64,000 bases of DNA, taken from assembly GCA_016508695.1 (NCBI GenBank), contig VNKQ01000003.1, positions 496,001 to 560,000 of the forward strand, read 5' to 3'. Both the position numbers and the translations under genes were made by a program. Origin of the DNA: Hyphodiscus hymeniophilus. Lineage: Eukaryota > Ascomycota > Leotiomycetes > Helotiales > Hyphodiscaceae. The notes under the pieces were generated by a model. That model was not told the DNA's origin. It saw nothing but the letters and a program-made list of their open reading frames with translations, and ran no database searches. Positions 33,139 through 44,374 of this stretch are shown one piece after another (position 1 is the stretch's first letter; each line of letters starts with the position of its first letter).

Positions 33139-34326
33139 CTAGTCACCCTGTATTGTGCCCAGCAGCAACTCCATTGCCTTCGTCTTATAGTCCGCCACGA
33201 GAGATGGTTCAATCAAGGGCCGAAGAAGAGAAGGCTGTATTGGCTGCCGACAGCATCGCGGCAGAGAAGTCGGCTTGTCTGGGTTCTCGAACTTCTTGTA
33301 CCATGTATCGAACTTTTGTCGGATGCAGGGCCCGCAATAGTAGTGTTCGCATTCGGTTTGTGTGACCTCTGAATCGGCAAATTGCTCTTTGCACTCTACG
33401 CATTCTACCAGCTCACTTCCCTCCCCCCTTCCTGAATCAAGGGTGTGATCCTCCCTGTGGGTAGGTCGTGTCTTGGGACCCTTCTTGTTTTTGTTCTTGG
33501 CTGACGGGGTCGCAACGACTTCTGGGTCGTCTACAGAAACCAACTGTCGTCGCTGAGCAGCAGGAGAAGTTTTTGATCGTCCTCGCTCATTAGAAACAGG
33601 ATCCTGACCTCTTGATACAGGTGAAGGAGACTTCGGTTTGCTACTGGAGTGGCTAAGTATTGAAGCAGGACGGCGGCGCTCACCAGCAGCCGCAGATGAC
33701 TCCGGTCTGTCTTCGTCAGAGCGACCAAGACCCATTCCACTCATTTCTGAGACAACTTCTGCATACGATGCTCCCTTTGCTTCCCGCATGTCGGCGTCGT
33801 GTTTCGCCATTGCCACCTTTTGGCTCTCTGATATCGCCTTCATCACTGCCCGATTTTCCCGCTCCTCCGCCTGCTCTCGACTCTCTTTGAGCATTCGCAC
33901 CAGCTCGGCGTCTCTAGCGCGGTACATTGTCCCTGCCAGGTCTTGGCTTTCCAAGCAGGCGCGAGCAAAGTCAGCTTCTTCTTGCTGCCAAGCCCTCACC
34001 TTTGCGGCCTTTGCACTCTCGGCAATCAACTCGTCGACTCTTGCGTTGTATTCGTCTTGGGCTTTGAGTGACCTCTTTCGCGACTCCTCGAGCACTTGTT
34101 GGAGGATACGATCGTGTTCCGCATCATCGTCCTCAAATTCGGCACCCTCGTAAACCTCATCCTCGTCAACTTCTTCATAACTGGTCGAGTGGTGGGTAGT
34201 TTTTCTGGTGGTAGTCGAGCGAGCGGTGGCGTGGGATGTGTGCTGCGGAAGTTTATCCTCTGATTGTTCGGGGTCCACATCTTCACTCGGATACTCAAAC
34301 TCCTGAGGTTGATTGTTGCGAGGCAT
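33139..34326 (-). CDS. RING1-only protein related to RBR ligases
   Basis: A 395-residue single-exon gene. The N-terminal half is acidic and then strongly helical with repeated UIM-like pieces (HDRILQQVLEESRKR, ELVRMLKESREQAEERENRA, KAISESQKVAMAKHDADMR). A Ser/Pro-rich linker follows. The C-terminal 85 residues carry one RING1 unit: CVECKEQF, TECEHYYCGPC, LPRCC, then the helix LVADYKTKAMELLLG. The sequence around the RING and the helix after it matches the layout of the RBR ligase at 28759-30414 (CVVCTEQF, LPCNHDYCRNC, KCC, LITKYEEKKVE). The frame ends exactly where IBR would start, and no IBR or RING2 follows. It therefore lacks the catalytic RING2 cysteine. It may act as a conventional RING or E2-binding protein, or be a truncated copy. 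Confidence 0.75.
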   Translation of the reverse strand: MPRNNQPQEFEYPSEDVDPEQSEDKLPQHTSHATARSTTTRKTTHHSTSYEEVDEDEVYEGAEFEDDDAEHDRILQQVLEESRKRSLKAQDEYNARVDELIAESAKAAKVRAWQQEEADFARACLESQDLAGTMYRARDAELVRMLKESREQAEERENRAVMKAISESQKVAMAKHDADMREAKGASYAEVVSEMSGMGLGRSDEDRPESSAAAGERRRPASILSHSSSKPKSPSPVSRGQDPVSNERGRSKTSPAAQRRQLVSVDDPEVVATPSAKNKNKKGPKTRPTHREDHTLDSGRGEGSELVECVECKEQFADSEVTQTECEHYYCGPCIRQKFDTWYKKFENPDKPTSLPRCCRQPIQPSLLRPLIEPSLVADYKTKAMELLLGTIQGD

Positions 34327-35039
34327 GTTGGGTTAAGGTTGGTATGTTCAGGCACAACTTATGTGGAGTGTGGAATGGAAGGAGAATGAAGATAATAACA
34401 GAGAGAAATTGGAAGAGAAAGGATGTCGGATTTTATAAAGTGTTGAGGTCCCGATGAAATGCACAACAAACAGTTATTCATCCCTGTCTGCATGATTCAA
34501 AAGTAGATCTATCTCCAATGAACGTGAATGGTGTCAAATCATGGCCTAGTGCGCTATCTACAAAACATGCAGCCGTTGTCATGCGTTTATCAATTATTCA
34601 CTCCCTCAACATTGATCGGCTCCTAGACCTTTTGCACACGCTCCATTCCACTCACTAACACTCCTCAGACTTTGAAGGTGTTGACGGAACCTTTTGTTTT
34701 TGTCCCATTGGAATGACTTTGAAAGTTGGCAGATGAACTAGGAAGAAAATTCTTCAATTGATGCAAAGACTTCTTTTGCTTTTGATATCCTCTCTTTGGT
34801 CACTCGCTTCACCTGGCTGCGTAGCGAGATGGAAAAGAAAAAAAAAAGGAAACTTTAGGTGAAGAGCCTGAGAGCAGAATTGTTCTAATCTTCCTTGTGA
34901 TGTCAAGCATTTGCGCGACAGATAACACCGAATATCAAATAGCAATGATGGCCAATTCCAAGTATAGGAATGCTGTACGTGATTTTTTTCGTTCATAACT
35001 GTACAACTTACATCATCATTAAGATTTTTAAAATTCCAT
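34327..35039. other. Intergenic region
   Basis: About 0.7 kb, including the promoter side of the minus-strand RING gene and the 3' side of uap1. An A-run lies at about 34838-34849. No gene seen. Confidence 0.4.
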
Positions 35040-36844
35040 CTAATCAAGTTCTTTTTCAAGGACAGCTGTAAAGAGTTATCGATTAGTATATATTGAGAGA
35101 TGATCTAGACACGTAGCATGGAGGCACATACCTGGAGCGGTGATAGTCTTGCCGTTCAGTTTCTGGAGCCCTTCGCCACCCTATGACTTGGTCAGCGAAT
35201 GCAAGTTTAGCCCATGACTTGCAAAGGAAACTTACATAGCTGATTAATGGCGAGACCTCAATTCCATCAGCCTCACCTTCAGTGACGACAATTGCTCCAG
35301 CAGCCTGTACCCAACGCTTTCCCTGGTCCATGACATCTCTCTTACTGGTATCCGGATCATCCTCACCAGTTCCTTTCGCATTCTTCAAAGGCGAGAATTC
35401 GTCCTCGCGCTTCACTTCCATACATGCGAACTTCTTGAGCTCCAGCATAGGGAAAACGTCGAAAACGAATTGCTCCAACTTGATTCCGTTAGGCTTCTCA
35501 GGCTTGACGGTGCTTCCATTTTCAGTGTCGACATATGGAATCTTCTTGCGTGCGACGTGGTGAGGAAGCTTGTGAGCCCAATCAGGTATCGATTCGAGGA
35601 ACCGGAAAGAGTAGTAGTGGTTAACGATGTTGGCAGCTCTGAACTTCAAGACACCGGTTTGCTTGGCATCTTTGGCTTCTGCAGTCTCCTTGTCAATCTC
35701 AGAGTATTCAACAACATCTGGCTTGCCGTTCTTGAGGAGAATGAGACCGACGGATTCGGTTGCGTTACGCTTTCGGACGACCTTGGTAGCAATATCTACA
35801 TCTTTGGAAGCAGAGAAACCAATAAAGACTGGATCGGCAACCTTGACGAGGCAATTATCCACACAATAGGCATGGATGTGTTGGATTCCTCGCTTTCGCA
35901 TATCTTCCATGACGCTTGATTTGACGAGAGCTTCGTAGATTCCTCCATTTCCGTCCGGTGCCACTGCAACCTTGCCTTTACTCTCCAGCAATATTTTACC
36001 ATCATTCGAGATACATGGGAGGACACCTTGTTCGAAGATGATGATGTTCTCTTTCTCAAGGCCAAAGTAATTGTTCTCCTGGAAGTATGCCTCTGTTGGT
36101 CCTCTCGTAGGGCCACTGGTCATAACGTACCACGGAACGACGACCTTCTTGTCCGCCGAATGCCCGGCCTTCTTATGAGCCAGCCGTTGCACTTTGCGTA
36201 TACGCTCTGCTTGAATCTGGAAGAGGGACTTTTCTGAAGGCAGGCCAATATTGAAGCAACCCTTTGGAGCTGAGCTGCCCAACCGTGTTCCTTGACCTCC
36301 CGCCATAAGCACTACTCCGACTTTGTTCTCCGCAATCAGGTCAAGCCCTGACTCGTACCACCTTTCGATGTCTTCGGTTTTTGAATCGAGGATACTCGCG
36401 GTGGCAGACTCGGGGAGAGGCTCGAGACCTGATTCCTTGTCGGCATCTTGAGGTTTGGGAGGATTGAGAGCTCTGTCGGTGATCTTGTTGATGTGGCTTG
36501 GATCGAAGGAGGAGAGTTGTTCGTAGAGAGCAGCCTTCTCTGGAACACTGAGCGTATCGTAAAAAGCAAATACTTGCTCTTGTTTTGCTTTTGTATACTT
36601 GTCCTTGAGTGCCTCGAGTTCGCTACTAGAAGGTTCCTTCGGTGAAACATTCTTCTGGCTATCATCGCCAACTATCAAAAGCAACAATTAGCAATTGCTT
36701 AATCAAATTGACGGAAAACAACTCGATTCAAGTGTTCCAAAGCTCCACTTAGAACCTATTGCCGAGTGCTAATATTCAACCCCCGAGTTGTTGGGCACGA
36801 TACTTACTGTGGATCTTGCTAAGGACGTTCTTGACGGCTTCCAT
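35040..36844 (-). CDS. uap1: UDP-N-acetylglucosamine pyrophosphorylase
   Basis: Predicted minus-strand exons 36808-36844, 35236-36671, 35132-35180 and 35040-35065 give 515 residues. The enzyme makes UDP-GlcNAc from UTP and GlcNAc-1-phosphate, the precursor for chitin, N-glycans and GPI anchors, in the cytosol. The N-terminus MEAVKNVLSKIH comes from the short first exon. The nucleotide-binding signature is VVLMAGGQGTRLGSSAPKGC (about 120-139), followed by PWYVMTSGPTRGPTEAYF, APDGNGGIYEAL, HAYCVDNCLVKVADP and GIKLEQFVFDVFPML, all conserved in eukaryotic UAP. The two tiny 3' exons restore GGEGLQKLNGKTITAPAVLE and the terminal KELD. Without them the frame would run into unrelated sequence. It is head to head with a uracil-DNA glycosylase gene 453 bp away. 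Confidence 0.95.
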
Positions 36845-37297
36845 GATTGTAGTTCGTTCCGTTTAAAAATCAATGTTTAAAATTTAATGGATTTGAATTG
36901 TGAATTGAAGAGGATCAATGGCCTTCTTGTAGCTTGACAGGTGGTATTAATAGCTCAGCCCCGCCACGAAGAATGTCAGCCTCAAGTTCGCTAGACAACC
37001 AAGCCACCAGAAGCCACTCCCTTTCTTCTACCAGCTAGCTCACTGCCTACTATACGAAGTGTAGGCGTCAATTCCGGATCACATATACGGTCCGCGAGTT
37101 GCTAACATACCGTATATTCTAGCTCCGATAACAGCTCTATTGTCTAGGTGCTGTAGGTCTGGTGCCTGGCTATGACCCTCGGCCTCATACGTTTGATACA
37201 CTTACTCGAGTATCCCTGCAAAGTTCCCGGGTTCACGTGATCGGCTACTAACGTCACCATCTTCCATTCTCCTCACTTCACTCTTTGATTTCCCACA
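36845..37297. promoter_or_regulatory. Divergent promoter uap1 / uracil glycosylase
   Basis: 453 bp between divergent ATGs. A perfect palindrome TCACGTGA lies at 37233-37240, 58 bp before the glycosylase ATG. This is a bHLH-type (Cbf1-like) core. The factor is not known. Confidence 0.5.
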
Positions 37298-38215
37298 ATG
37301 GAAAACGACGAGGTTCCACACAACCTTAAAGAAGAGTCCAATAATGGAAGCTCAAGCTCTGCTGTTATTCCGGCAAGCTTCAAGGGAAGGCTAAACCTAT
37401 CAGACTTCACCTTCTCTCCCAAGCTTGAATCCAACGATGATTCACATTCCCACGAACGCCGCCAAAGTCTCCGAAAATCCTCCTCCACTTTACTTACACC
37501 TCCAACATCCGGCCCAAAGCGCAAGCTTGATGGCTTAATTCCATCTTCTTCTCCTAAAAAGAAAAGTCGGTCCCCATCAGGATACGCACCGCCCTCCACC
37601 TATGCCCACCTCCCTGAACTTGTCGATGTCCTAGAACCCAATTTGCTTTGTGTTTTCGTTGGCCTGAACCCTGGGATCGAAACCGCAAGATCTGGCCACG
37701 CATACGCACATCCCTCAAATCTGTTTTGGAAGCTTCTCTATAGCAGTGGGTGTACGACGAGAAGATGTCGTCCAGAAGAAGACAGGGATCTGCCGCGGAT
37801 TTTCTCGTTGGGAAATACGAATATCGTGGCTCGCCCCACAAGGAATGGCTCTGAGTTGAGTAAGGGAGAAATGGATGCCAGCGTACACGTATTGGAAGAT
37901 AAGATGAGGAAATACAAACCTGAGGTAGTTTGCATTGTGGGGAAGAGCATTTGGGAGAGCATATGGCGGGTGCGACATGGGAAAGCAATAAAGAAGGAAG
38001 AATTCAAGTACGGTTGGCAGGGCGAAGACGAGAATATGGGTGTTGCTAATGACCAAGATTGGAGAGGCTCGAAGGTCTTTGTGGCGACGAGTACATCTGG
38101 ACTGGCTGCCACATTACTCCCTGCAGAGAAAGAAAGAGTCTGGAGAGAATTGGGAGTTTGGGTTGAGCAGAAGAGAGCTGAGAGGTCAGAAAGACCAGAG
38201 CGATGTGAAGTATAG
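37298..38215 (+). CDS. G/U-T mismatch-specific uracil/thymine DNA glycosylase (Mug/TDG)
   Basis: 305 residues, no intron. The enzyme removes uracil or thymine mispaired with guanine, which starts base excision repair in the nucleus. The N-terminal 100 residues are disordered and basic near the end (GPKRKLDG, SPKKKSRS, likely nuclear targeting). The catalytic domain starts at LPELVDVLEPNLLCVFVGLN. The active-site motif reads GLNPGIETARSGHAYAHPSN, equivalent to the GINPG motif of Mug/TDG, with the Asn of NPG as the water-activating residue. YKPEVVCIVGKSIWESIW and VFVATSTSGLAATLLP form the sheet and the minor-groove loop. The last motif differs from the SSSAR seen in animal TDG, as is common in fungi. 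The acidic loop between them is short. Confidence 0.88.
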   Translation: MENDEVPHNLKEESNNGSSSSAVIPASFKGRLNLSDFTFSPKLESNDDSHSHERRQSLRKSSSTLLTPPTSGPKRKLDGLIPSSSPKKKSRSPSGYAPPSTYAHLPELVDVLEPNLLCVFVGLNPGIETARSGHAYAHPSNLFWKLLYSSGCTTRRCRPEEDRDLPRIFSLGNTNIVARPTRNGSELSKGEMDASVHVLEDKMRKYKPEVVCIVGKSIWESIWRVRHGKAIKKEEFKYGWQGEDENMGVANDQDWRGSKVFVATSTSGLAATLLPAEKERVWRELGVWVEQKRAERSERPERCEV

Positions 38216-39560
38216 GCTCATTCACTTTCTCTGAAATCTGGTTTTGCGACTTGCAAGTGCGTAGGAGTGATCGCCCTTGCTATAAGTTTGAGTTTATTGA
38301 TTTTCTTTTTCGTTGTAGTTCACTGAACACTCCTCTGTCTCATTTTTTTCTTTCGCAAGCTTGGAGATCTGGTTCGCGTCGCAGACCAACTCTTCAAACA
38401 TCGCTTGATGATTTATAATTCGAAAGTGTTATCTGAGTCCAGATGAATCTCTCCCTCTCTTCGAGGCTCAATACGCATCTCATATCATGGTTCAGACCTG
38501 CTCACTGTTGAGAGCGCAGTCCTTCAACCTCACATCAAATGAAATTTGGTAGCCCTCCGGCGAAATAAAAGTCCGATAGTATTGTCGTCGGTCGGCCAAA
38601 CCACGTTGTCGCTAATCGCGCCGGCAGGGCGGCCTCGGCTCAAATGTTGATGTGTGTATAGGTTCAATTAAGACTTTTTGATCTTATCCGCTCCACAATG
38701 TTAGACGCCTTCGGGCAGCCTTCAATGATCGCCTAATATTTGGAGCACCCTCCTGAGCAGGAACCTGCTCGGAGGTTTATGCTACAATGCCCAGCCTAGG
38801 CGCTCATTGGGTTAGCACCTTTTTTGGACTTCTTTTTTTCAAGGGTTTTTTACTGGCTTCGGCCAGGACTTTTGCCTTTCTTTTGGGCTGGATATGGGTA
38901 TTTGACTGGCTGGGTGTTTGTCTTTTTTTTTGTTTACCTCGCTTAAGCACTCCTCAGGAGACGCGAGATAGAGTAGCGCCCCACAAAAAGCTTGCAATGC
39001 CCCCCGTCTATATCTTATGAGTTCAAAACCCGTGTAGTGACAAGTTTATCCAATTCTCTCCGCACTGGAATATCTAAGCTTTTCTATGCATCAAGCAGCC
39101 ATGCTTACCTCCATACCTTGACCGTCTTCCGCCAAACTACACGTCGCGGCCAATCTTCCTGGAAAAATGAGAGTATGTTCATAGAAGTCGGGTGCTTTTT
39201 GGTCTACTTTACGATTACACAACTCTGGCAGCGTAGCTGTAGGATATAATGTCGATCAGATTGGGCGTTATTTTTACGAAACGGAACTTTTCAGGACTGC
39301 TGATGGTTGCTCTTCAGATGAGAATGTAGTCCGCGAGGTTTATGAGAGGATATTTAGTTGAGTGAAAGGAATAATCTAGATGTTTTCTAGCTGTACCGTT
39401 ACAATTGAACTTTGTTTGGTATCTTACAACCATAACCGCCTCCATCCACGCTAAATCTACGACATTATACCATTCATCTATGCAAGCCATAACTCCCAGC
39501 AAACCCAACCTCTATATCGGCTCTGTGTATAACCTATTCTATGCAAATCTTAGATCTCGA
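38216..39560. other. Intergenic region with a strong RNA-like hairpin
   Basis: 1.35 kb with no protein gene. It contains a 12-bp GC-rich hairpin at 38749-38775, T-runs, and an open frame at 38787-39020 with low-complexity hydrophobic content that I do not accept. The right part is the 3' side of the MFS gene. Confidence 0.4.
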
Positions 39561-41670
39561 TCATTGTCGCTGACTGACACTTCTCCGGATCGCCAACCGA
39601 TTCATCTCATCAAGTTGGTCTTCGGGCTTAGCAACCTTTTCCAAGTCCTCTCCTGTCTCCTCATGGAAGCCTTGCCGCGTCGCGTGTTCCTGATCCAAAC
39701 TGTAGCCCTTGATGAAAAAATTGGCCACCATAGCAGCCGCACTCAGAGCACACATAACAAGCCAAATCGTCTTCAAGGAATCCGCATACGCCTGTCTCAG
39801 TTGGTCCTTTTCGACCCCATCTGCCATAGCATTGATGATGCTCACCAACGCCGTAGCATCTTTGCTGTACTGACCAGCCAAAGGTGCAAGTAGCGGGTAT
39901 GAGAGTAGCTTCTGTTTGATCTGATTCTGGAACACCACGCCACCGATCGCGACGCCGAGGGACTGTCCGAAGACGCGGTCGAAAGAATAGAATGCTGCTG
40001 CGTGTCCAGCATCGGTGTTTCGGCCTGCCGCCTGTACTGCCAGGGCCATTGCGGGAAATAGCATTCCGGTTCCGATCGAGACGGCGACGTTGAGGAAGAC
40101 CCAGGCGGCGATTGTGGTTTCCGGCTTAAGGAGCATGAGGAGGCCGGAGCCGAGGGTTGTGAGGACCCAGCCGGCCCAGATTGCCCAGCGGTAGCGGCCG
40201 GTCTTTGCGCAGACTACGCCGACGATTACGGATATTGCTGAATCTTAATTAGTATTTGTTGGGTGAGGAAGAGGATAAGGAGTGAGCTTACGAGCTACGA
40301 AACTGGTTTCGGGCAAAATTGCTACCCCGCTGATTATTGGTGTGTATCCCTTCACGGCTTCATAGTAGAGAGGTAACTGGAAAACGTCAGTCATGAGATG
40401 AGAGGAGACCATGAGACGGACGCACGTAGTAGAGTAGGCCCCAGAGGACAATGCCATGAATGACGGTCCCGATATATGTGATTCTCAGTGTCCAGTTGCT
40501 GAAGATGCTGAATCGTATGATGGGCTCGACGTGCTCGCCAGGCAACAACTTTCCTTCGGAATCAAACGCCTTAGTAGAGAGTCGCCATTCGTAGAAGCTG
40601 AATCCGATAATACCAGCAACGCCTAGCAGTAGAGGGACGAGTGTGTGCCAGGATGACCATGGGAACTGTACACCGCCTACAAAGGTTAGGCTTGAGTCTG
40701 CAGACCACAGAGAGAGTGCAGTGCTTACCCCAAGTCATTGGAATCATGAGAGCAACAGTTGAAGCGATGAAAAGAACAGTACCGACCCAGTCGAAGCTCC
40801 TAACCTTAGCCACCCATTTGCCGGGAATGCGATCGAGCGTCAAGAAGAAGAAGATAGCCACTGTTCCAACACCGATGATGGGGAGGTTGATCCAGAAAAT
40901 CCAACGCCAGGAGACGTCTTGAGCAAACGCTCCACCCATCAGGGGACCCGTTACGGATCCTATCGCCCACATACTCCCTAAGTAGCCGAACCAAGCTCCT
41001 CGAACTGATAATGGGACAAGATCTGTGACGAGAATTTCTCCGAGTGTAAGGATTCCGCCTCCTCCGATACCTTGGATCGAGCGTCCGACGAGCCTGCGGT
41101 GGGGGTTAGAGCTTGGCTTGCGAAAGAGCATGGAAACTTACATCATGGTGAAGTTTGTAGCGACAGCTGCTACGATGGATCCTACAGCGAAGAACAGAGA
41201 GGAGAGGAGGACGAGCTATGCTGGTATTTAGCCTTGAGTGTTCGAAAAAAAAAAAAAAAACAAAAAAAAAAAAAGAATAGCCTTACCTGCTTTCTACCAA
41301 AGACATGACTGAGTCCAGCAATGACAGGCTGGAATACTGCACTCGTAACGAGGAACGAGGTACCACTCCAGAAGGCTTCGATTGCGGTGCCGTGGAGCTT
41401 TTCCGTGATGATGGGGAGGGCGATACTTAGAGAGGTGGCGTCCAGTGCTGCTGCGAGAGTGATGATGCAGATACTCAAAAAAGCCAAAAGGAAGCCTCTG
41501 CCTGGCTTGAAGGCAGGCTGGAAGTTCTCCAGAGGCGCCATGTTGGGTTCTTCTTTGGTGTCTGGTAATGGAGAAGGAGAAGGAGAAGGAGCTGGGGGGG
41601 AGGGAGTGATGTGAGACGGTTTCTCGTTCTCGTCCAAGGACGTTGACGAGCCGTCGATGGGCGACAGCAT
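39561..41670 (-). CDS. DHA2-family MFS multidrug/toxin exporter
   Basis: Predicted minus-strand exons 41287-41670, 41142-41215, 40729-41093, 40426-40676, 40292-40376 and 39561-40237 give 611 residues with about fourteen membrane segments. DHA2 proteins export drugs and secondary metabolites at the plasma membrane by proton antiport. The N-terminus is Pro/Ser-rich and cytosolic. TM1 carries ITLAAALDATSLSIALP, typical of this family. Loop 2-3 is GLSHVFGRKQ, the antiporter motif C region is GSVTGPLMGGAFAQDVSWRW, and RSIQGIGGGGILTLGEILVTDLV follows. The half before the C-terminus keeps FYSFDRVFGQSLGVAIGG. Joins restore family sequence, for example LLYY to LPLYYEAVKGYTPIISG. Intron 1 begins with a long interrupted T-tract. 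No biosynthetic cluster genes are adjacent, so the substrate is unknown. Confidence 0.9.
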
Positions 41671-42323
41671 GGTATTGAAAGTGAATCTCTACCTAGATAG
41701 GTCGTAGAAGAAAGGGGGTCGGAGGCTGCTTTGCCGTGTGGGTAAATTTCGAAAGAACTTGACGGATCCAAGGGAGCACTTGTACACTCTAGATTCCTTG
41801 ATCTCTATAAATGCGGAATACAGTATACACAGAGAGATAGAGAGCAGAAGGAGCGTGATTTAAAAACGAAAAGCGAACGACATGACTCTCAGTATATATT
41901 CTAATGCCACGCACACCCATTGGGCATGTGAGTCTGGCATCGTCCCCATTCGTACAAACTATCCCTCCGCGAACCAACGCGAAAGCGAAGTGAGTGAGGA
42001 CCCATACGGTCGGCCTAACTCCACGATTTATTAATATTACACAGTCGGACTGGAGCGCATTCACCGCAAAAGTGGTGAAGTTAGACAGGAATGACAAAAA
42101 GTTGTTCTCGTAGTGTGGTGAGGCGGCGTAATGTCAAGGCCGAACGCACATAGCGCACCAAACCACCGACGGGCGACAATTGAGCCGATCATGGTCCCAG
42201 CAAGACTATTTTGCCTTGAATGCGAGGCTGACGCTGGGAAAGCAGGAGCGCAAGGCTGCCTTCCTGCCTTAGACATCCACGAGACGGCATACTTCAAGGA
42301 GGTCCATCATCCACGCCATTTCC
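41671..42323. promoter_or_regulatory. Divergent region MFS exporter / pfa4
   Basis: 653 bp between divergent starts. Should include both promoters. No other gene seen. Confidence 0.4.
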
Positions 42324-43623
42324 ATGGCATCACGCATCCCATCATTAGAGCAGCTCGCAATCCCGGCAAGCTGTCTCATTATTTTCTTCCTTGGTTACAC
42401 ATCACAATACTTGTTTCACTACATCGAACCTGGACCATTGACGAAAACCCAAGCCCTCTGGTTCAACGGCTTTGTAGTCGGGATATGGTGGTGTTATGAC
42501 AGAGTGTGCTCTGCCGACCCAGGACCACGAGGATGGGTGAGGAAGGCTGGCCTAAGTGGTGATGAGGATGATGGCGAGGATGTGATTTTAGGCAAGGGGA
42601 AGAGATGGTGTAGGAAATGCGAGGCTGTGAAGCCTGCCAGAGCTCATCATTGCAAGAAATGCGGCCGGTACACAGTCTAAACGTTCTCCACGGGACCCGT
42701 ATGCTAATGCCTTCAGATGTATCCCAAAGATGGACCATCACTGTCCCTGGATCGCAAATTGCGTCTCCCTCACCACCTTCCCCCATTTCATACGCTTTGT
42801 CATGTACTCCGTAATCAGCATGTCAATTCTCGAATACCATATTCTCAAACGTGTCCTGGTGCTCTGGGAGAACCGCAACCTCCCCGCTTATCTCGGTCCT
42901 CCGTCTTGGGCTATGACGCACCTCTTCGTCCTCGTGCTTGTCAATAGCATAACCCTCTTCGCGCTTTCCATCCTGCTCGTCCGATCCATATACAGTCTCG
43001 CCATAAATACAACCATGATAGAGAGTTGGGAAATTGAGAGGCACGAAGCTTTAGTTAGTCGTTCGAGGAAGACGGGAGGATATGTGTACGCGAATGGACA
43101 GAAGATGCGGATTGAGAGGCAAGAGTTCCCTTATGATATTGGGATCTGGAGGAACCTCTGTGAGGGAATGGGAACGGATATTGTGCCGTTATGGTTCCTA
43201 CCGTTTGGGGGTGCTCCGGATATCAAGAAGGCTACAGGGTACAAGGTGAATGGCTTCGAGGATGAAGGGAAGAGCTGGCCTCCTCCTGACCCGGATAAGA
43301 TGCCTAGGAATTGGAAACCGTCGGCGCAAGAGGTTAGGGAGTATGAAAGTCGGGACGAGGAGATTCAAGCTTTCAAAGCGAGGCAAGAGAAAGATTATGA
43401 GAGATGGAACGGGAAATCTGGGGCAAGAATTGAGGAGCTGGATGATTCTGATGAGTATGAAAGCGAGTATGAAGAAGGGACGGATGGTGAAGAGGGCTGG
43501 ACGAACTCTGATGGAGACCGGTTACGGGATTATGGCGTTGATGAAGAGGCTGAGGTTCTGGGAGATGATGATATTCCTTTGGGTGAGCTGCTGAGGAGGC
43601 GGAAAGCAAGATCTGCTGAGTAA
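42324..43623 (+). CDS. pfa4: Palmitoyltransferase Pfa4 (DHHC)
   Basis: Predicted exons 42324-42667 and 42717-43623 give 416 residues; the join restores KKCGRCIPKMDHHCPW. Pfa4 is an ER S-acyltransferase. In yeast it palmitoylates chitin synthase Chs3 so that it can leave the ER. Two membrane segments come first (LAIPASCLIIFFLGYTSQYL, FNGFVVGIWWCYDRV). The Cys-rich domain follows (WCRKCEAVKPARAHHCKKCG) with the catalytic Cys in DHHC (about residue 124), then two more membrane segments (FVMYSVISMSILEY, LFVLVLVNSITLFALSILLV). The C-terminal 170 residues are hydrophilic and acidic, with NLCEGMGTDIVPLWFLPFGG, which is typical of fungal Pfa4. The enzyme and the chitin precursor enzyme UAP in this window belong to the same wall pathway, but they are not adjacent. 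Confidence 0.92.
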
Positions 43624-44374
43624 ATATCGTCTATGCCTTCCCCCCAATAGGAGTGCTCTCGCCAGCTGAAACACATGAAGGGTTGAATGTTTGGCCCTTA
43701 AACTTATCAGTCTCCAAAAGGATCCTTCGTGGATTGCTCCTAGCTATTACTGTTACTGATATGAGCAGTGGCTTTACTTCCACCTAGCTTTGCCTATTTA
43801 CTTTATTCAGGACGTGGGATGGGAAAGACAAGGGTTTCGAGGAAGTCCTCAACTTCCAATGTATTCCCATCTGCTCAATCGCCTTGTTCTCACTACTTAC
43901 ACATATCTACTCTTCTACATCACAGGACGAAGAGAACCATCTGGCCTCGAATCCATGACGCATAATAGCACCGAGGAAGCTTCGTCGTATATGGAGAACC
44001 TGACAAGATCAGTCAAACCGATCATGCTATCAACTTTGCAACCAATGTCTCTTCCACGGTCTTCGAATGTATATCGGAATATATGCCATCGTGTCGTGAG
44101 CAACTTCCTCCTAGGGGATATCTCCATCATGACTATGGAACCATGTCATGTCGAAGAGGCGACCGGGGTATTGAGCCGGAACGTGACTTGTGATAAGTAA
44201 GTACCTCAGAGTTGTTGGCATTTCTGACCGACAGATCTTTTCCTGAAAGATTGAAAAGATCTTAGAAGAAAATAAGAATCCATATCCCAAATTCACATAT
44301 TCCCGTCTCGAGATCTTGTATGATGTGCACCTAAACTCACATACCCCAAGCCATAACCAACAGGCAGCGTATTA
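43624..44374. other. Intergenic region left of the transposon
   Basis: Open frames at 43768-43965 and 43790-44200 start at GTG or TTG and show no domain. I do not call a gene. The last bases are the TA target site of the Tc1-type element. Confidence 0.4.

Noticed and set aside
38787..39020. Hydrophobic 77-codon frame as a membrane protein
   Set aside because: Its residues come from T-rich runs (Phe/Leu only) and no family signature is present.
41245..41274. A-run as a retroposon poly(A) tail
   Set aside because: It lies inside a properly bounded intron of the MFS gene with no adjacent target duplication.
43790..44200. 136-codon plus-strand frame next to the transposon
   Set aside because: Non-ATG start, no recognisable motif, and overlapping open frames in two other readings.
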